Of a stretch of 64,000 nucleotides of DNA, positions 24,641 to 37,140 are shown piece by piece. A model generated the notes under the pieces. The model saw only the letters and a list, made by a program, of their open reading frames with translations. It did no database searches and was not told where the DNA came from. The position numbers were made by a program, and so were the translations under genes. Origin of the DNA: Hetaerina americana. Its lineage: Eukaryota > Arthropoda > Insecta > Odonata > Calopterygidae. The stretch lies in assembly GCA_022747635.1 (NCBI GenBank), contig JAKTNV010000001.1:39823572-39887571 (forward strand), read 5' to 3'. Position 1 is the stretch's first letter; each line of letters begins with the position of its first letter.

Positions 24641-25860
24641 AAAAAAGTATATCCATCCCCCATCTAACTTACCAAACCCGAACCATTTCCGTTACCCCCT
24701 CGCCCCTATGTTCCCCTATTATCCATTCTCCCACAACTCCAACCGTGTTGTCTTAGTACCCCCCTTTCAGAAAGGACACGGAAGGAGTGGCCCGATCGAA
24801 CCCGAATCCCCGTGCCCGGGGGCCTTAGACCAGGATAAATGGTCATAAATGGGGTTTCTCGTTCTATTTGTATGATTCTTTCACACGGGGCTCGAGAGGG
24901 CCACTTGAGGAGAAAGAGTTCGCCGATTCGACGATTTGTGAGAACGCGGCGAAGCCTTCGTGCCGCCAAGGTCTTAGAGCGCGATTGCCGCGCGACGAAG
25001 GTAATTTACATAAGCTGTTCCCTCGCGAGGCAAGCGAGAGGTACAGTCCGCTTTCATGGAACGTGTAATGTATAATAATGATATTGGAGGAAGGAGAGTG
25101 GAAACTCGTTTCTGTTGTTACTGATCGTTCGCCATATAATGTTGTATACTACGCGTCCGATTTCCGTGTTACGTATAAAGAAAATAATGGGAGCTTGTTT
25201 AAACAAATCCGTGTGCGCAAGTTTTACTTTTCTTTCGTTTCAATGGGCCTCTATTTTATATGAAATGCAGGAATTGAATTGAATCCCCCTCCTCCTATAC
25301 TTCCCCTACTTCCTCTCATTCCACTTTTTCCTTCTTCTCTCCCGAGCAGGAGTTCGGATGGAGATCCCCCTCTGTATAGGTCCTCCCCCCCCCCCCCGAG
25401 CCCATTTGAACGATACGAAATGATCATAGGGACAAGTCGAGTGCGTTTTGCAGTGTGCTTGTGTGTCTCTGTCGTTTGAGTGTGCCGAGGAGCGTCGGGA
25501 TGTGAGACACATCCCGTTTCCCTACTCTCTCTCTGCAGTCGAGCCCCGCGTGCCATCCATCGTTGCCTGGATCCGGGTTAGTTGTAGGTGTGTTTTCTAA
25601 TCCGGCCTGCACCGTGTGAAAACCCGACCCATCCATCTCTCATCCCCGCTCATCCCTACACCCGAATCCCCACATCTCCCAATCCCAGAACTTTCTTATC
25701 CCTTTCCTAGTCAAGGATCCGTACCCAAGGCAAACCCGCCCATCTGAAAATATCCCCGCGGCTTCTCGCGTGGACCCCCTCCTGATCGACTCCAACCCTC
25801 CTCCTTGCGATTAATCCGACCCCCTGTTACCAAGGGTATAAATTAAATAAGGAAGGAGTA
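24641..25860. other. GC-rich downstream region without a supported gene
   Basis: CpG-containing mixed-composition DNA, with a 14-C run at 25385-25398 and C/T-rich sequence over 25280-25400. Frames such as minus 25251-25556 are low-complexity products of this bias. Possible continuation of a 3' UTR, or a CpG island. Confidence 0.4.
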
Positions 25861-28800
25861 AGCCATTACAGTCCGTCATCCCGGATAAACGATGTCATCA
25901 CGGAATCCTCTTATCCTTGGAAACTGAAGACTAATATGGAAGTTGGGGAAAGATGGTTAGCATTGATCGGGCGGTGGGTGGGGGGGTTTCTGAAGTTGGG
26001 GAGTTCTTCACCGCTGTTTCGTATCTAGAGGGTAGAGTGTGGACCGACAGTGCGGGTGTTTTTGACTGAGTGGAGAAGACAATTATTGAGAACGTTTGGG
26101 GAATCTGAGATGATATACCGTTTAAAAAAAAAGCCTCTTCGACCCGCCTTGGATTGTGTCAAGGAGATTTTCACGCGAGTCGTCGCCGTTTAGTTTGTAT
26201 GGGTTTGTCGCAAAATTGTTTGTCGACACAATTTGATTGATCGCTTTGTTCCATGCCGCTGCCTTCGTGCAAAGGAAGAGGATTAATGATGAAAAAGCCA
26301 TTAAGACAAACAATACTATCGATTGTTATTCATACAAGAGTAATAACTGTTGTAGAAAAGTGTGTATATATGCCTATGGATGAATTGATATTATTATATA
26401 TACTGAAATGAATAAATATATAAATATATATGGGGAAAGATGCTGCCGTTGCACCAATAAAGATTTTGAAAGATGAACTGACAAATGTTGTTTTCATGGT
26501 CCTTTTGTAGTGATCGCATTTAATTGAGTTCCTTTGCAGCTATTTAAAAAATGTCTTTTATATATTTTTTTTAGGAGAATTAATTTTATGCTTTGTGTTT
26601 TATACTTAAACATCATTTTATTCTTTTGAAATATTATTTTATTGAAAAACTGACTGAGTTACTTATCATTTCATTCAGGAATGGTATATGTTCCCCCTGA
26701 ACCCCATTGCTCAAAGATTCCAACCAACGGACTTCAGTGAGCACTCCACCGCGCAAAGAATCAAGTTTCTAATATAAAGGTAAGTGAAATAAATGTGATG
26801 CCTGGAGAAAATCACAGACTCACTTTTACACTATTGGTCGCAATAAAATAAATTGGTAAGAGATGAACGAAAAGAGTAACCTTATAGACTCACACAAAAA
26901 TATGAACTTTAACTCCACTTTCAAGCGAGCATGAGCACAATCAATTCCTAAAACGTTACGTACATTTTTCTTCTGAAAATGATTTATTGCACTGACAAAA
27001 AATGTGCGATATAACGATTCCAAACCTTCTCTTGTATTGATTGGTAGCGGGATGTTGAAGAATGTGGTAGAGAGGAGTATGTTAGGCAAACGAGGAAGGG
27101 GTAGGATGAGGATGGAGTTGTTGGACAGAATGAAGGGAGGAAGAAAATATACGGAAATGAAGAGGGGTTTGTTTTAGAATTGGATGGAAAGCACAAATCA
27201 TTGCCGAGGAATTGAATTTTCCCGTAACTCACCTCAACAATCTCAATTTATCCTCCCCTTTGTTACTTTTACAGTGATGTCAAAAGCCCTTTACGTCCAT
27301 AGGAAATATTTTTCAATACAGCCACTCTGTAGAGTAGAAGGATGGGTTATGTTTTTTTAGGAAAGACAAGAGTATTATTTGGTACTTTATGTCCATCCAA
27401 AACCCACCTTAACAGGTGGATCACCAATGATAATAATAATACACTTACATAGATTGGAGATAGGTCTTTTCTTACTTATTTTGCATTACCAAGAACTTTC
27501 TTTAACTTCTATGATCTCCTTATTATCTTATGTTTTTTGCATCCCAACCAATTTATATCGATTTTTGATGGACCTAGCATTGAATTTTTCTAGACTGTCG
27601 GACTGAATAAGCTGGATCAGCCAAAAATCTGGAATAATTTTCTCTCCGCTTACTTTCATAAATAAACTTCTCCTTTTTGTGGAATTATTTCGCTCCGATT
27701 AAGATAATTAGTGTAGGAAATGGGGAAGAATACTGAGCCACAGCAAAGGCGATTGGTATCATCACGAACTGACATTTCTCACCCCATTGCTCCGTTTGAA
27801 GCATACACACATGTTATGTTTGAAGTATGACGTTTATCCGTCGAGACTGTTGCCTTGATGGTCGTTTCCCCTATTCTCCATGCTTTTTATGATGATTCTT
27901 AATATTAGAATTGCTCGGTGCGGAAAGTAATCAAATAGCTTTCTAGTTCTTTGCATTAAATTATTTCCCCTCGTTCTAAAATTGTAACAAAAATTAGCGT
28001 TGATCTCTTCTGGTCAAATACTATCATGAATAAATAATTTACTCGAAAATTCTTACTTCCATTTTCCAAAAACTTCAACTCTCCGTATACAGTGTATTTC
28101 AGCCACCTAATCCATGTCTTTCACATTATCTGAATCCTTTGATTCTGAAGGTATCCGTTTATAGTTATCACGAAATATTTTGACAATTCCAATGCCTTTT
28201 GAAAAAGCGCCTACACTATTCTTATAAAATGATTTATCTTCATATTATTGCAACTACTATTACCTCTTACAGTAAGTACTCTTAACGTCTGCATAATGCC
28301 CAAGTTTTGCTTCTTGCCAACCTCGTGTATTTGAAACGTCTTCTCCTTATTTCTTCCCTAGTTATTTCACGTTCAATTCATCATTACTTATGTATTCCCC
28401 TCCCATATTTCTTTTTATATTTTCCTCTTGTTATTTTTTTAAAGATCTTCCCTTCCTTTGTCTAATATTTATATCTATTGCCTTTATCAACAAAATCCTG
28501 TCTGTCATTCCTTTTTTTTTAGCAAACGTCAAATGTCGGCTTTCACGCCCTCCCTGTCATACGAATGAAACCTTTTTTATTTTTAATTTTTATTACATTA
28601 AAATAGTTGGCATCCGCATCTACCTCCGAAAAGTTTTGAGGTTTTTTGATAATCTCATTCTTAAAATTGTTTGTGACCATAAGAAAATCTTATTCGTAAG
28701 TTTTCATCTCTCGAAATTCCATGATTACCTAAACCATTGTGCTTCAATCTTGTATAATTTGTTTGTAATTTTTGTATGAAATGATTTTTTTTACCTCTTC

Positions 28801-29338
28801 TTATCTTTAAGTTAGTCATATTCCATTCATGTAATATTCCATTCGTAAAATCTTCAATAAACATCACTCTCTCATCTTCTCCATTCACCACTTCATTTCA
28901 ATCTGAAGTTCCTGATGTAACTGAACTAACATGATCTAATAATAATAATCAGAGGAAAGTGAAATAAAAACTAATTTATGTAAATATGCATAATTGGATG
29001 GATTTCTTATACTTTACCTGAACTTTGATATTAAACTTCGGGCCGTTGACTAACTTTGCAATAGTGCTTTCACATTTATTTATTTCTCCTTCATTAATTT
29101 ATAAACTTGACTGTAATTTAGAGTGATAAATCTTAAAATTCCGTCCATTAAATCACATTTCCATACGAAGTGAACAATGACACCCTCTTCATCAACACCA
29201 TGATGCAAAATATCGCGTTTGAGTACTCTTGAAATATTTCATTATGATGAAAGAAACTATCATAATATAGTTGTATGGAGATATCCATCTGCTGAAATTA
29301 ATACGGTTTTTCCAGCAAAATTTTATTATTATGAGGGG
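25861..29338. other. AT-rich stretch with one weak exon-like segment
   Basis: G-rich near 25975-26010, with tandem G runs. Otherwise AT-rich without a supported gene, except the splice-bounded segment at 26679-26779 listed separately. Long frames such as plus 28390-28779 (Phe/Ile/Leu/Cys-rich) reflect T-rich sequence. Confidence 0.4.
26679..26779 (+). other. Exon-like segment, possible alternative terminal or UTR exon
   Basis: The segment is bounded by a good acceptor (TTTCATTCAG before 26679) and a strong donor (AAAG/GTAAGT after 26779). If spliced from the phase-1 donor at 18999, it would read G-MVYVPPEPHCSKIPTNGLQ and stop at TGA 26738-26740. That would give an isoform without the GPI tail. 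There is no homology support. It could equally be a UTR exon or a chance pair of splice sites. Confidence 0.22.
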
Positions 29339-29590
29339 GGATGGTAACCCACCCAGTAAATAGAGCATTCCGACACTTACAGAAGGATTCGGGTTCGATC
29401 TCTGATGACTCATGAAACCTTCAGCTTTTTTTTGGGCAATTTAGCACCCAGGTACTGAAATTCTATGGGAGACTCCAGGCAGCACAGGACATGGAAGTGA
29501 CTCCCTTTACATTGATGTGAGAATCTAATCGCCATAGAGCTTTTTAGGTCAGAGGTCTACCGTCAACTATTAAATTAACCTTCAGTTTGA
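29339..29590 (+). mobile_element. tRNA-derived SINE-like unit
   Basis: A tRNA-like head carries GGGTTCGATCTC (29391-29402), close to the pol III B-box consensus. The preceding 50 bases (AACCCACCCAGTAAATAGAG onward) fit a degenerate A box at tRNA spacing. A non-tRNA body follows up to the neighbouring SINE. Ends and target duplication are not clear. Confidence 0.48.
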
Positions 29591-29635
29591 TAACTCTGGT
29601 CATATACTTCGTCCTTCAGGCCCATGGGAATCGGC

Positions 29636-29947
29636 GAGGGATCGAGATGGTGCGGTTGCTATCGTACTGGCTTCCCACCTAGAGGGCCCGGGTTCAAATC
29701 CTGGCGGTGTTGAATATTTTTCAGTGGTATCTCAATCCCTACTTGAGGTGCTTTGTGGAGGGTACTTTGAGTGAGTATACCGACCGTCGGATGGGACGTT
29801 AAGCTCCGGACCCCTTGACGGCTTTCGTAAAGAGTAGGCTAATGCCGACGCCGGGTTTCTCTCCATCCTTCAACATTTCCTGTCCATCCCAAATGGCGCA
29901 AATGACCTCAGCTGTCAGTCGCCTCCCCTAAATACTACTACTACTAC
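29636..29947 (+). mobile_element. Full-length tRNA-derived SINE with 11-bp target-site duplication
   Basis: The unit is flanked by the direct repeat TGGGAATCGGC at 29625-29635 and 29948-29958. The head carries a degenerate A box (about 29646-29670) and a B box GGTTCAAATCC (29691-29701), the internal pol III promoter of tRNA-type SINEs. A unique body of about 235 bases follows. The 3' end is a (CTA)n microsatellite (about 29936-29948) rather than poly-A. A clear target duplication indicates a relatively recent LINE-mediated insertion. The SINE has no coding capacity. Confidence 0.87.
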
Positions 29948-29958
29948 TGGGAATCGGC

Positions 29959-32900
29959 ATACTCGACTGATGATGTTGCAATATTGTTTAAGTAAACTTT
30001 CCAATGTACAATAATTCCATTATGCTTACACTTGATATGATTTTCTAGAAAAAGGAAGATCTATCTTTCTGATGAAATTTATTCCAATTCACACATGTCT
30101 GACCTGATTTTATCTTATTTTAAAGCCGTAAAGTTAAATTACCTTCCTTGTATTTCCTAATGGTTCCCATGCTTTAGTTTCCATTTTCTGAGTTATTTTT
30201 ACCCGCAACTGGAACATACACCTGGCCATAAGCACCAAGCTCCAAAACATTTAAATACCAGTACATGATTGAATTTTTCCAGACGTAGCTTTATGAAGGT
30301 ATTTGAAATGACATACGTACAAGTGCTTTCGCTTTCATTTAGCAAGCAGACGCAAGAATAAATATAAATGTAGGAAATCATTAACAAATATTAGAAACAG
30401 TGACAAGATATTTGTACCTTTTGTTGTTTTAAGGACTTACAATTCAGTAATTTATGGTAACAAAAGAATATTATCTATCGATTATTAATTATACTGAATG
30501 TAAAATTTTTATATTATTTGATTACATTTTTTAGTGAACTTTTAGGGTCACATTATCGAATTTTATAGTTTAATGAAGCTTGTTTTGAGCGATTTTTAAT
30601 TTTTTTTTCCAATAACTGAGTTTCGTTTTTCAAGATGTTGGCATGCATGCAGATATTTTCAGAAATAAAACCCGACTTTTCCTCTTCGTGTCCTAGATTT
30701 GTGCTCTAAATCTCGAATTCACTTTTCTTCCTTTAGGTTAAATGTGGGACCATTGCCTGAAATCTTTTGAAACAAACTTCCAAAATAGAGTCGACGTTTT
30801 CTCAAATGTTTTTTTACGTTTACCTACGGAACAAGGACCAACTTAAATTCCAAAAGAAAGAGAAGAAGAAAAGAAAATATTTCAGAATCATTTTCAGCTG
30901 CTTGTATGAAATCTTTTCGTTCATCGTGTAGTGTATGGCATGTGATTTAGGCGTTGAAAAATATTTATAAGTTATAAATCCATAATACAGGTATACTCTA
31001 TAGCGAAATTGGAAGACAATTTTAAACTACAACAAAAAAGGTTCAAATATTTTTGCTTAGTTACCGAAACTATTTCCCAATCTAACCTCTGTTCTCGTTT
31101 GAAAAATATAGGTTAATTATTGTTTCCTTCGAACGATTACCTTTTTCACTTGAACATGGCATTAATTGAAATTTCCGTTCTAGCATATTCTTCATCCAAT
31201 GCTATCAATAGTCTTCTATTAATATTCTATAACGCACCATTTCAATATTCACTACTTTCCCCTGAAAAAACTACGTTTTTAATGGAACTTATCCGATCTT
31301 ATTTCGTGCTCAAAATGACAAATTCGCCTGTCGATGGCGCACGTCAACTCTATATTGTGCCACAAAGCATTAAGTAATTTCAACAGTGAGGTTTTTAACA
31401 GCTCAATATTTCAACGCTGTGAAGAAGGTCAAATTGCGAGAGCAAATTTTACAAAGGAAAATAGAGACATGAAAGACGACTAGAGTCTTCACATACCTGT
31501 TAAAAATAATCGCGTAGGCCTTATAATCTTGATTTATAACTTTCCCTAGATCCTGATTATATTCTTTGTCTTCATCTCAAGATCCTTTCAGTAATAAATC
31601 AATTCTGGAAAATTTCATAATCAACGTTGTTAAAAGAATGTATTCATAAATTTACTACAATTTCAACGGTAAGAATAATAACAAATCACGAGCAAGAAGT
31701 TTCAACAGAATAATTTATAAAATAAAGAGTAGTAATCCTCATAATTTTCCATTCCATAATTATATTGCAGTGGGGCATATTTTTCCAAAAATATAATTTT
31801 TTCATAACTATAGAATATTTGGGTTTCTCGCGCTAATGGAACTTGGATTTCGTCTCATCGCGCGGCTTTATTGTCACGAATCGATAGAAAAATCAACGCT
31901 CATGCTTTAACATAATCTGGTTACTGTTCGGAATGATCCGATTTTAGGGGATACTTTCGCGATAAATTTAATATGTCGCCTCAGCCAACTCGTGGAGTCG
32001 ACTCAACCCCGCCATGAATTTTGGAACAGATGCACGATCACAAATTCTGCCACCCAATCCTAATTTTTCTAGTTAGGGAAACCGGGTATTTAAAAACTTT
32101 CCATTAGGGAGAGATGTAATTCATTCCCAACCGCAATCCATGCGCCCGTTTCCAGGACAACCGAAAAGGTACGATCACGGATCCAGTGGCACGGCAGCGA
32201 GAGAGAGTGTTAGAAAAAAAATTCCCGGGAAAGCGCAACTGTCGCTAGTCCATGCAAGAGCATTTTCAGCGATTATTTTCATTCGTGCTTTTAGCCAGAC
32301 ACGCGCGAAAAAAAAATATCACACGGAAAGCATTTTGGATTCGAATTTATTTTCGTGATAAGCTCGAATTGCATTAACCGTATCTTCGGTGGGGAAGATT
32401 AAAATGTGCGATTATGGAGGTTTGAAATGCAAACTTAATTTGATGAATTTTATTATTTCCGAGCGCTATCTTATGGCTTTCATAACATTAATGCACTCGG
32501 TGATTTTTCTCAAATATTGCTATTATTACCGCATTTATATTTCCGCATGTCCGCAAGCTGTAATTACACTCCACTGAAACTCGGGAGTTTTGACGAATGG
32601 TTTGCTTTTAATTCTGAAGCACCAATGATTTTTTTAATACCCCAATGCTATTTTGCAGCATCACGCAGGCCTTCCCCGAAGCTTAATGAGTTGGCTTATT
32701 ACGCAGTTATTATCTTTCAATTCAAATTCTCATAAACACGGATCTAGTGGTGTTTATGGGGTGTTCAACTGCTGCTGCTAGAGCACTGCGGTTATTCTCT
32801 TATATTGCTTCGTATATTTGAGTCATTGAAATGCACATACTACTACCAACGTGCCTAATTTTTATACGGCGACATCTTGATATTGAATTGCTCCTAATGG

Positions 32901-34141
32901 TGTAAAAACTATTAACTATTTTAAAATAATACTTTTTATAAAATTTTCTATCATGGTATATTCTAGATCATTAGATAACCTAGAATAACCTTAATGCCTT
33001 TGATTTTGCCGATTAGAGGGCTGATTTCTAAAATTTCCAAAAATGAGTGTTGCAGGAGCAGATATTCCTTACAATACCAATATTGATAATGTATATGGCA
33101 CAACTTATCTCAATTCGGTTTAGCCGTCGCACGGGCTCCAACTATAAATAGAGGTTAACTACAAATTTAGAGAGTGACCCTTAAGATGAAGGAGTCCTGA
33201 CCAGGAAGGTATCTATGGAGGGTCCTACTCCTGGGTTAACTGGGTTTATGGATGGCCGATAGAGTAATTTCTGCGATACTGACTTGCTTTAGCATCTATC
33301 TAACACTAACCAGTAATTAATAAATAATCCGCACGGTGGGGTGGCATATTCTTATAATTTCAAACATACCTCTGAACTCGTAACAAAACTTACTTTTACT
33401 CTGTAGCATTACGACGTGGAAGACAGCGAGCAATAACCGCATTACCCCTAAAAGAAAAAAATTCAAAGTTAACTACCTGTAAATTTTCTTTTTGATTACT
33501 CGTGTAATATATTTTGAAGGTAGATTACTGAAGATTGTACATATCTGTCGAATGTGACAAAAAATTAAGGATTTTATCCCATTGTTAGAATGTAAGGTTA
33601 AGAAGGGTAAATAATAGAATAAATGAAATATACTTCGACACCTTGAGTTGGAATGATGGAAAATAGGCCAAAGAAAAGACTATGGGATCGGCATTGACAG
33701 GAGAATCAGCACTTGTACTGAGATTTATGTTGAGAGAGAAGGATAAAAGAAGAGAATATTTGAAAACTTCAATATAGGCATACATCAGGACCACCACGCT
33801 GGGTACAAAGTCTAAATCCATTGTATACCAGTTTTAACCCCTAAATATACTACCAATGCGTCGCAAAGGAAAATGCATTATTTATATTCCAGGATAAGTG
33901 ATATGTTGTATGAGAGTATAAAAAGAAGTTAGAGATCGAAGTACAAGAGCCCCTAAATGTCAAGTAGGATAAAAAATGGAACGTGATTTTTAGAAAAAAA
34001 ATTTCAGTGAAAATGAAGGGATTTCATTGTACTCCGTTCACCGTTAAGTTAAATTGTAGAACATGTTTCCAAATCCCTAACAAGAAGATGTAAACTAGAT
34101 TAGATCCGTCTAAAGACGAGTTTTATGAACCAAATTACACA
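29959..34141. other. AT-rich stretch with nothing supported
   Basis: More than 4 kb without a recognisable gene, transposon end or RNA gene. Short frames (for example plus 31120-31377, plus 32140-32358, minus 33585-33821) have no family signature. Confidence 0.5.
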
Positions 34142-34143
34142 TA

Positions 34144-35420
34144 TGAGGTCTATTCAAAAGGGATCACGACTTTTGTGTTTTTCCAAAAATTATTTATTTA
34201 TTCATGAATATCTATTTTTTCCCCTACTAGATATTATACACTTGTGCCAAAATTTTTTTCCAATCCTCGAAGCACTTCAATAAGTCATTTTTGTGATCTT
34301 GTTCGGCTCCTCCATCGATGCAGTTTCTCATCTCGTCTATCGTAGCGTAGCGTCGTTCTTTCATGGGCCCCTTCAGTTTCGGGAACAACGAAAAGTCACT
34401 GATACCCATATCTGGAAAATACGGTGGCATCATTGGTGTGTTGTTTTTGCCCAAATATTCGCGCACAAGTGATGATATGTGAGCAGGGGCGTTGTCATGG
34501 TGCGAAAGCCAATTTTCGTTCTGCCACAAATCCGGGCGTTTGTGGCAGATTGCTTCGCGCATAACTTGTTGGTAATATTCCTTCTTTTACCGTTCTACCC
34601 TGTGGTAAGAACTCATGATGCACCACGTCCTTGCAATCGAAGAAAACTTTAAGCAAAACTTTAACATTCGACACTTTTTCGGCCTTGGCTCGTTCTGCAA
34701 CTTCCATTGGGATGATTGGGAATTTGGGGGTTTCCACGTCATAGCCACAATCCCATGATTCGTCACCAGCCTTGACCCTCTGGAGCAACTTTGGGTTGTC
34801 GCGGACGGAGTCCAACACCTCATTAGCAATGTGTTGCTGTTTTTGGTCGAAATTGAGCGATTTTGGTAAGAATTTCGCGGCGACCCGTGTCATGCCGAAA
34901 TCATTGGTAAAAATCGAATGGAACGAGCCAATTGATATGTTTAGTTTCTCAGCAACTTCTTTAATGGTGATTCGACGATTGGTCAATACTATTTTCTTCA
35001 TTCCATCAATATTTTCATCTGTTGTTGACACGCTCGGGCGTCCGGCTCGCTCTTCGTCGTTCACATCTTCTCAGCCCTCGGAGAGCATTTTGTACCACCG
35101 ATAAACGTTGCTTTGGTCCAAGGTAGCTTCTCCATATACCACAGTCAACATTCGTAATGCGTCCGCGCCGTTAATTTCGTTTTCACAAAATATTTGAAAC
35201 AGATCCTTTGATCCATTTTTTTGGAACAGGCAAATATCGAAGACAAGCCGAAACACGTCCAAGCAAAACAGCTGTCAACAATTAACTGAGTCCAAAATAG
35301 CCGAACTTTTCGGCATAAGTGAGAGACAAAAGTACCAACATAACGCCACAAAAAATCGAAAATCAAATACACGTAACCCGCGAAAATTTAAAATTCGCGA
35401 TACTTTTTGAACAGACTTCG
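34144..35420 (-). mobile_element. Near full-length mariner transposon with TA duplication
   Basis: The inverted ends are 34144-34174 (TGAGGTCTATTCAAAAG...) and 35390-35420 (the reverse reads CGAAGTCTGTTCAAAAAG...), matching at about 24 of 31 positions. TA dinucleotides flank both sides (34142-34143 and 35421-35422), the expected mariner target duplication. The length of 1277 bp is normal for an intact mariner. The transposase reads on the minus strand. TIR divergence and coding lesions show an old, inactive copy. Confidence 0.93.
34227..35216 (-). pseudogene. Mariner transposase pseudogene with recognisable DDD domain
   Basis: The likely original ATG is at 35216-35214 (MDQRICFKY...). A frameshift then moves homology into the frame reading INGADALRMLTVVYGEATLD. 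An in-frame TGA splits SEG from EDVNDEERAGRPS near 35070. The helix-turn-helix region and linker follow, then the first catalytic Asp (GDESWDCGYDVET). A frameshift near 34590 precedes the second Asp (HHDNAPAH) and the third (GISDFSLFPKLK). Spacing between the second and third Asp is 32 residues rather than mariner's 34, because PPYFPD follows MMP without two usual residues. The C-terminus is truncated at 34227 (WKKILAQVYNI). The enzyme would not function. Confidence 0.9.
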
Positions 35421-35422
35421 TA

Positions 35423-35984
35423 AACAGCAAATACTGTATGTACAGCAAATACTACCCGGGGTATTTATACCAATGAAGGTCCGATTTCAATTTAAGAATC
35501 TAAAGAAAGGAGCAAAAAACGTAGCTGGCATAAAAGATCCAAAAAAACCTGGGCTGATTTACTATGTGCTTGAGAAAAAGCTGGTAGATTCTCTTCCCAA
35601 TAAAGATGAAAGTAGATGAAACCTGTAAAAAAACTATGAAAAATAATTTTTCGGCACACTATGTGAATGAAATTCTCAAGGGGTGTCAATTAATTAGTGT
35701 TCATAGTCGAATGAGCAAGGAAAAATAAAACAAAGACATTACCATTCGTGATGGAAATTATGACTTCAGCGGAAAGGCTAGTAGCAGCAGTACTATGATG
35801 ACCAGAAATTACATACATAAAAGAATGCTCATGCATGATGTTGCTAATTATGAAGAGAAAGGCAACTGTATTCTAAAGGATTGAACTTTACGCGGAGGAA
35901 TGTATCTATTACATAACTACGAAATCCTGCCGTAATAAATAAAAAAAACTGGAAAGTAATACATTTTTGTTGCTTCCGTATCGC
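35423..35984. other. Gap between mariner and LINE fragment
   Basis: The left part reads as a 70-codon + frame (35407-35619) of no recognised family that crosses the mariner end. The rest shows nothing. It may be decayed tail sequence of the adjacent LINE. Confidence 0.35.
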
Positions 35985-36763
35985 ACTAAATTTTCAATGT
36001 ACTCAGTAATACTTTCAATTCATTGGCTGACTGACAAATTAAAGCTTGGTCATTAGCAAACATGTCTGTTTTTAAGAATCACCCACTGACTTCCATTCCT
36101 ATCTCCAGTTCTTCTCATACTTCTTCATTCATTTCCTCCACATATACGTTGAACAGCACATGTGACAATGGACAACCTTGCCTTACTCCTCTTTCTTAAA
36201 CTGCCCATCGGCCTAATGCCTATCTCATTAATTCTACGAATTATACCATAAAAACTCGTCCCACCACATTTTCGCAAACCTTTGAGTGGTTTCGCGGGAA
36301 TTTTTTCCACCCACACGGCCTTATTTGATTTCATCTCACTGGTGCTTGCTCTAAATTAACTGCTCTTCTTCACACCTTTTTATTCAATGTTATTGCAACC
36401 CCTCGGTAGCTCTCTTCCCTTCCGCTGTACATTACTCTATTACTATAACTATCACTCCAGTAATCCCCCCTCTCTTTCCATCTCAACTCACATAGACCTA
36501 AAATATCTACACATATTTCCTCTTTCCATCTCTCGCTTAATATTCTCTAATCTTCCTGTCCTCAACATTGTCTCAATATTGCAAATTCCTATTTTAACTA
36601 ATATAGTCGTCTTCTGTACTGCTGCGGTCGGTTTTGCTTTGCATGGCCTTTTTGAGATGATGGCCGGAGAAGTCTTGGATCTTCCACTGCCCGGCACGAC
36701 ACACGGCCGATTGGGTCGAGTCCCGTAGTTAGCCTTCATCAATAGTTCACAATGTGACACCAT
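35985..36763 (-). mobile_element. Deleted non-LTR retrotransposon (LINE) fragment: endonuclease start fused to reverse transcriptase
   Basis: Read on the minus strand, the upstream part (near 36600-36500) encodes VKIGICNIETMLRTGRLENI, the start of an APE-type endonuclease. It continues in decayed form for about 100 bases. The homology then jumps to reverse transcriptase: RKCGGTSFYGIIRRIN, RQGCPLSHVLFNVYVEEMNE (about 36190-36115) and MFANDQALICQSANELKVLL. The catalytic FADD box is FAND here (36060-36049). Stops and frameshifts interrupt the reading. Most of the endonuclease and the first RT blocks are missing, so this is an internally deleted copy. The motifs resemble the insect LINE family often annotated as endonuclease-reverse transcriptase. 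Confidence 0.82.
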
Positions 36764-37140
36764 CGCTTAATGGCCACCCTACTGAGGTAAAATGCCTTTG
36801 CAGCTGCCTTACTGAGGAGCAGACGCTTCGTGGGCAGTATTTCTTCTGGCTCCTGAATATTCGTTAAATGCTGCTAAATGGTTTGGCTAGAGCTCACCAA
36901 GAACTTCGATAGAAGATTTTTTTGCCTGAAAATACGAAAAACTACGGTTAAATTAAGAAGTTCGTTTCGTTATATTTAATCACAAGAAGTTGTTCTTGGT
37001 TTTTATCAATGCAGTATATTTTGTCAAAAATATCGAAAGCGAAAATTTATGCAAGACAGAATTCAATATCAACCAGTAAGAGAATTCTATCAAAAAAATT
37101 CGCACTAGTGCAAAGTTCCCATCGAAATTATTTGATTTAT
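36764..37140. other. Flank with nothing supported
   Basis: Mixed then AT-rich sequence. Possible 5' remnant of the neighbouring LINE, otherwise featureless. Confidence 0.3.

Noticed and set aside
28390..28779. 129-codon Phe/Ile/Leu-rich plus-strand frame resembling a membrane protein
   Set aside because: T-rich sequence naturally gives hydrophobic codons. No start context, domain or splice structure supports it.
29391..29402. B-box sequences as evidence for real tRNA genes (also at 29691, 18243 and 47455)
   Set aside because: No full cloverleaf with a paired acceptor stem can be drawn. The tRNA-like heads continue into SINE bodies.
35407..35619. 70-codon plus-strand frame next to the mariner end
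   Set aside because: It starts inside the mariner inverted repeat and has no recognised family.
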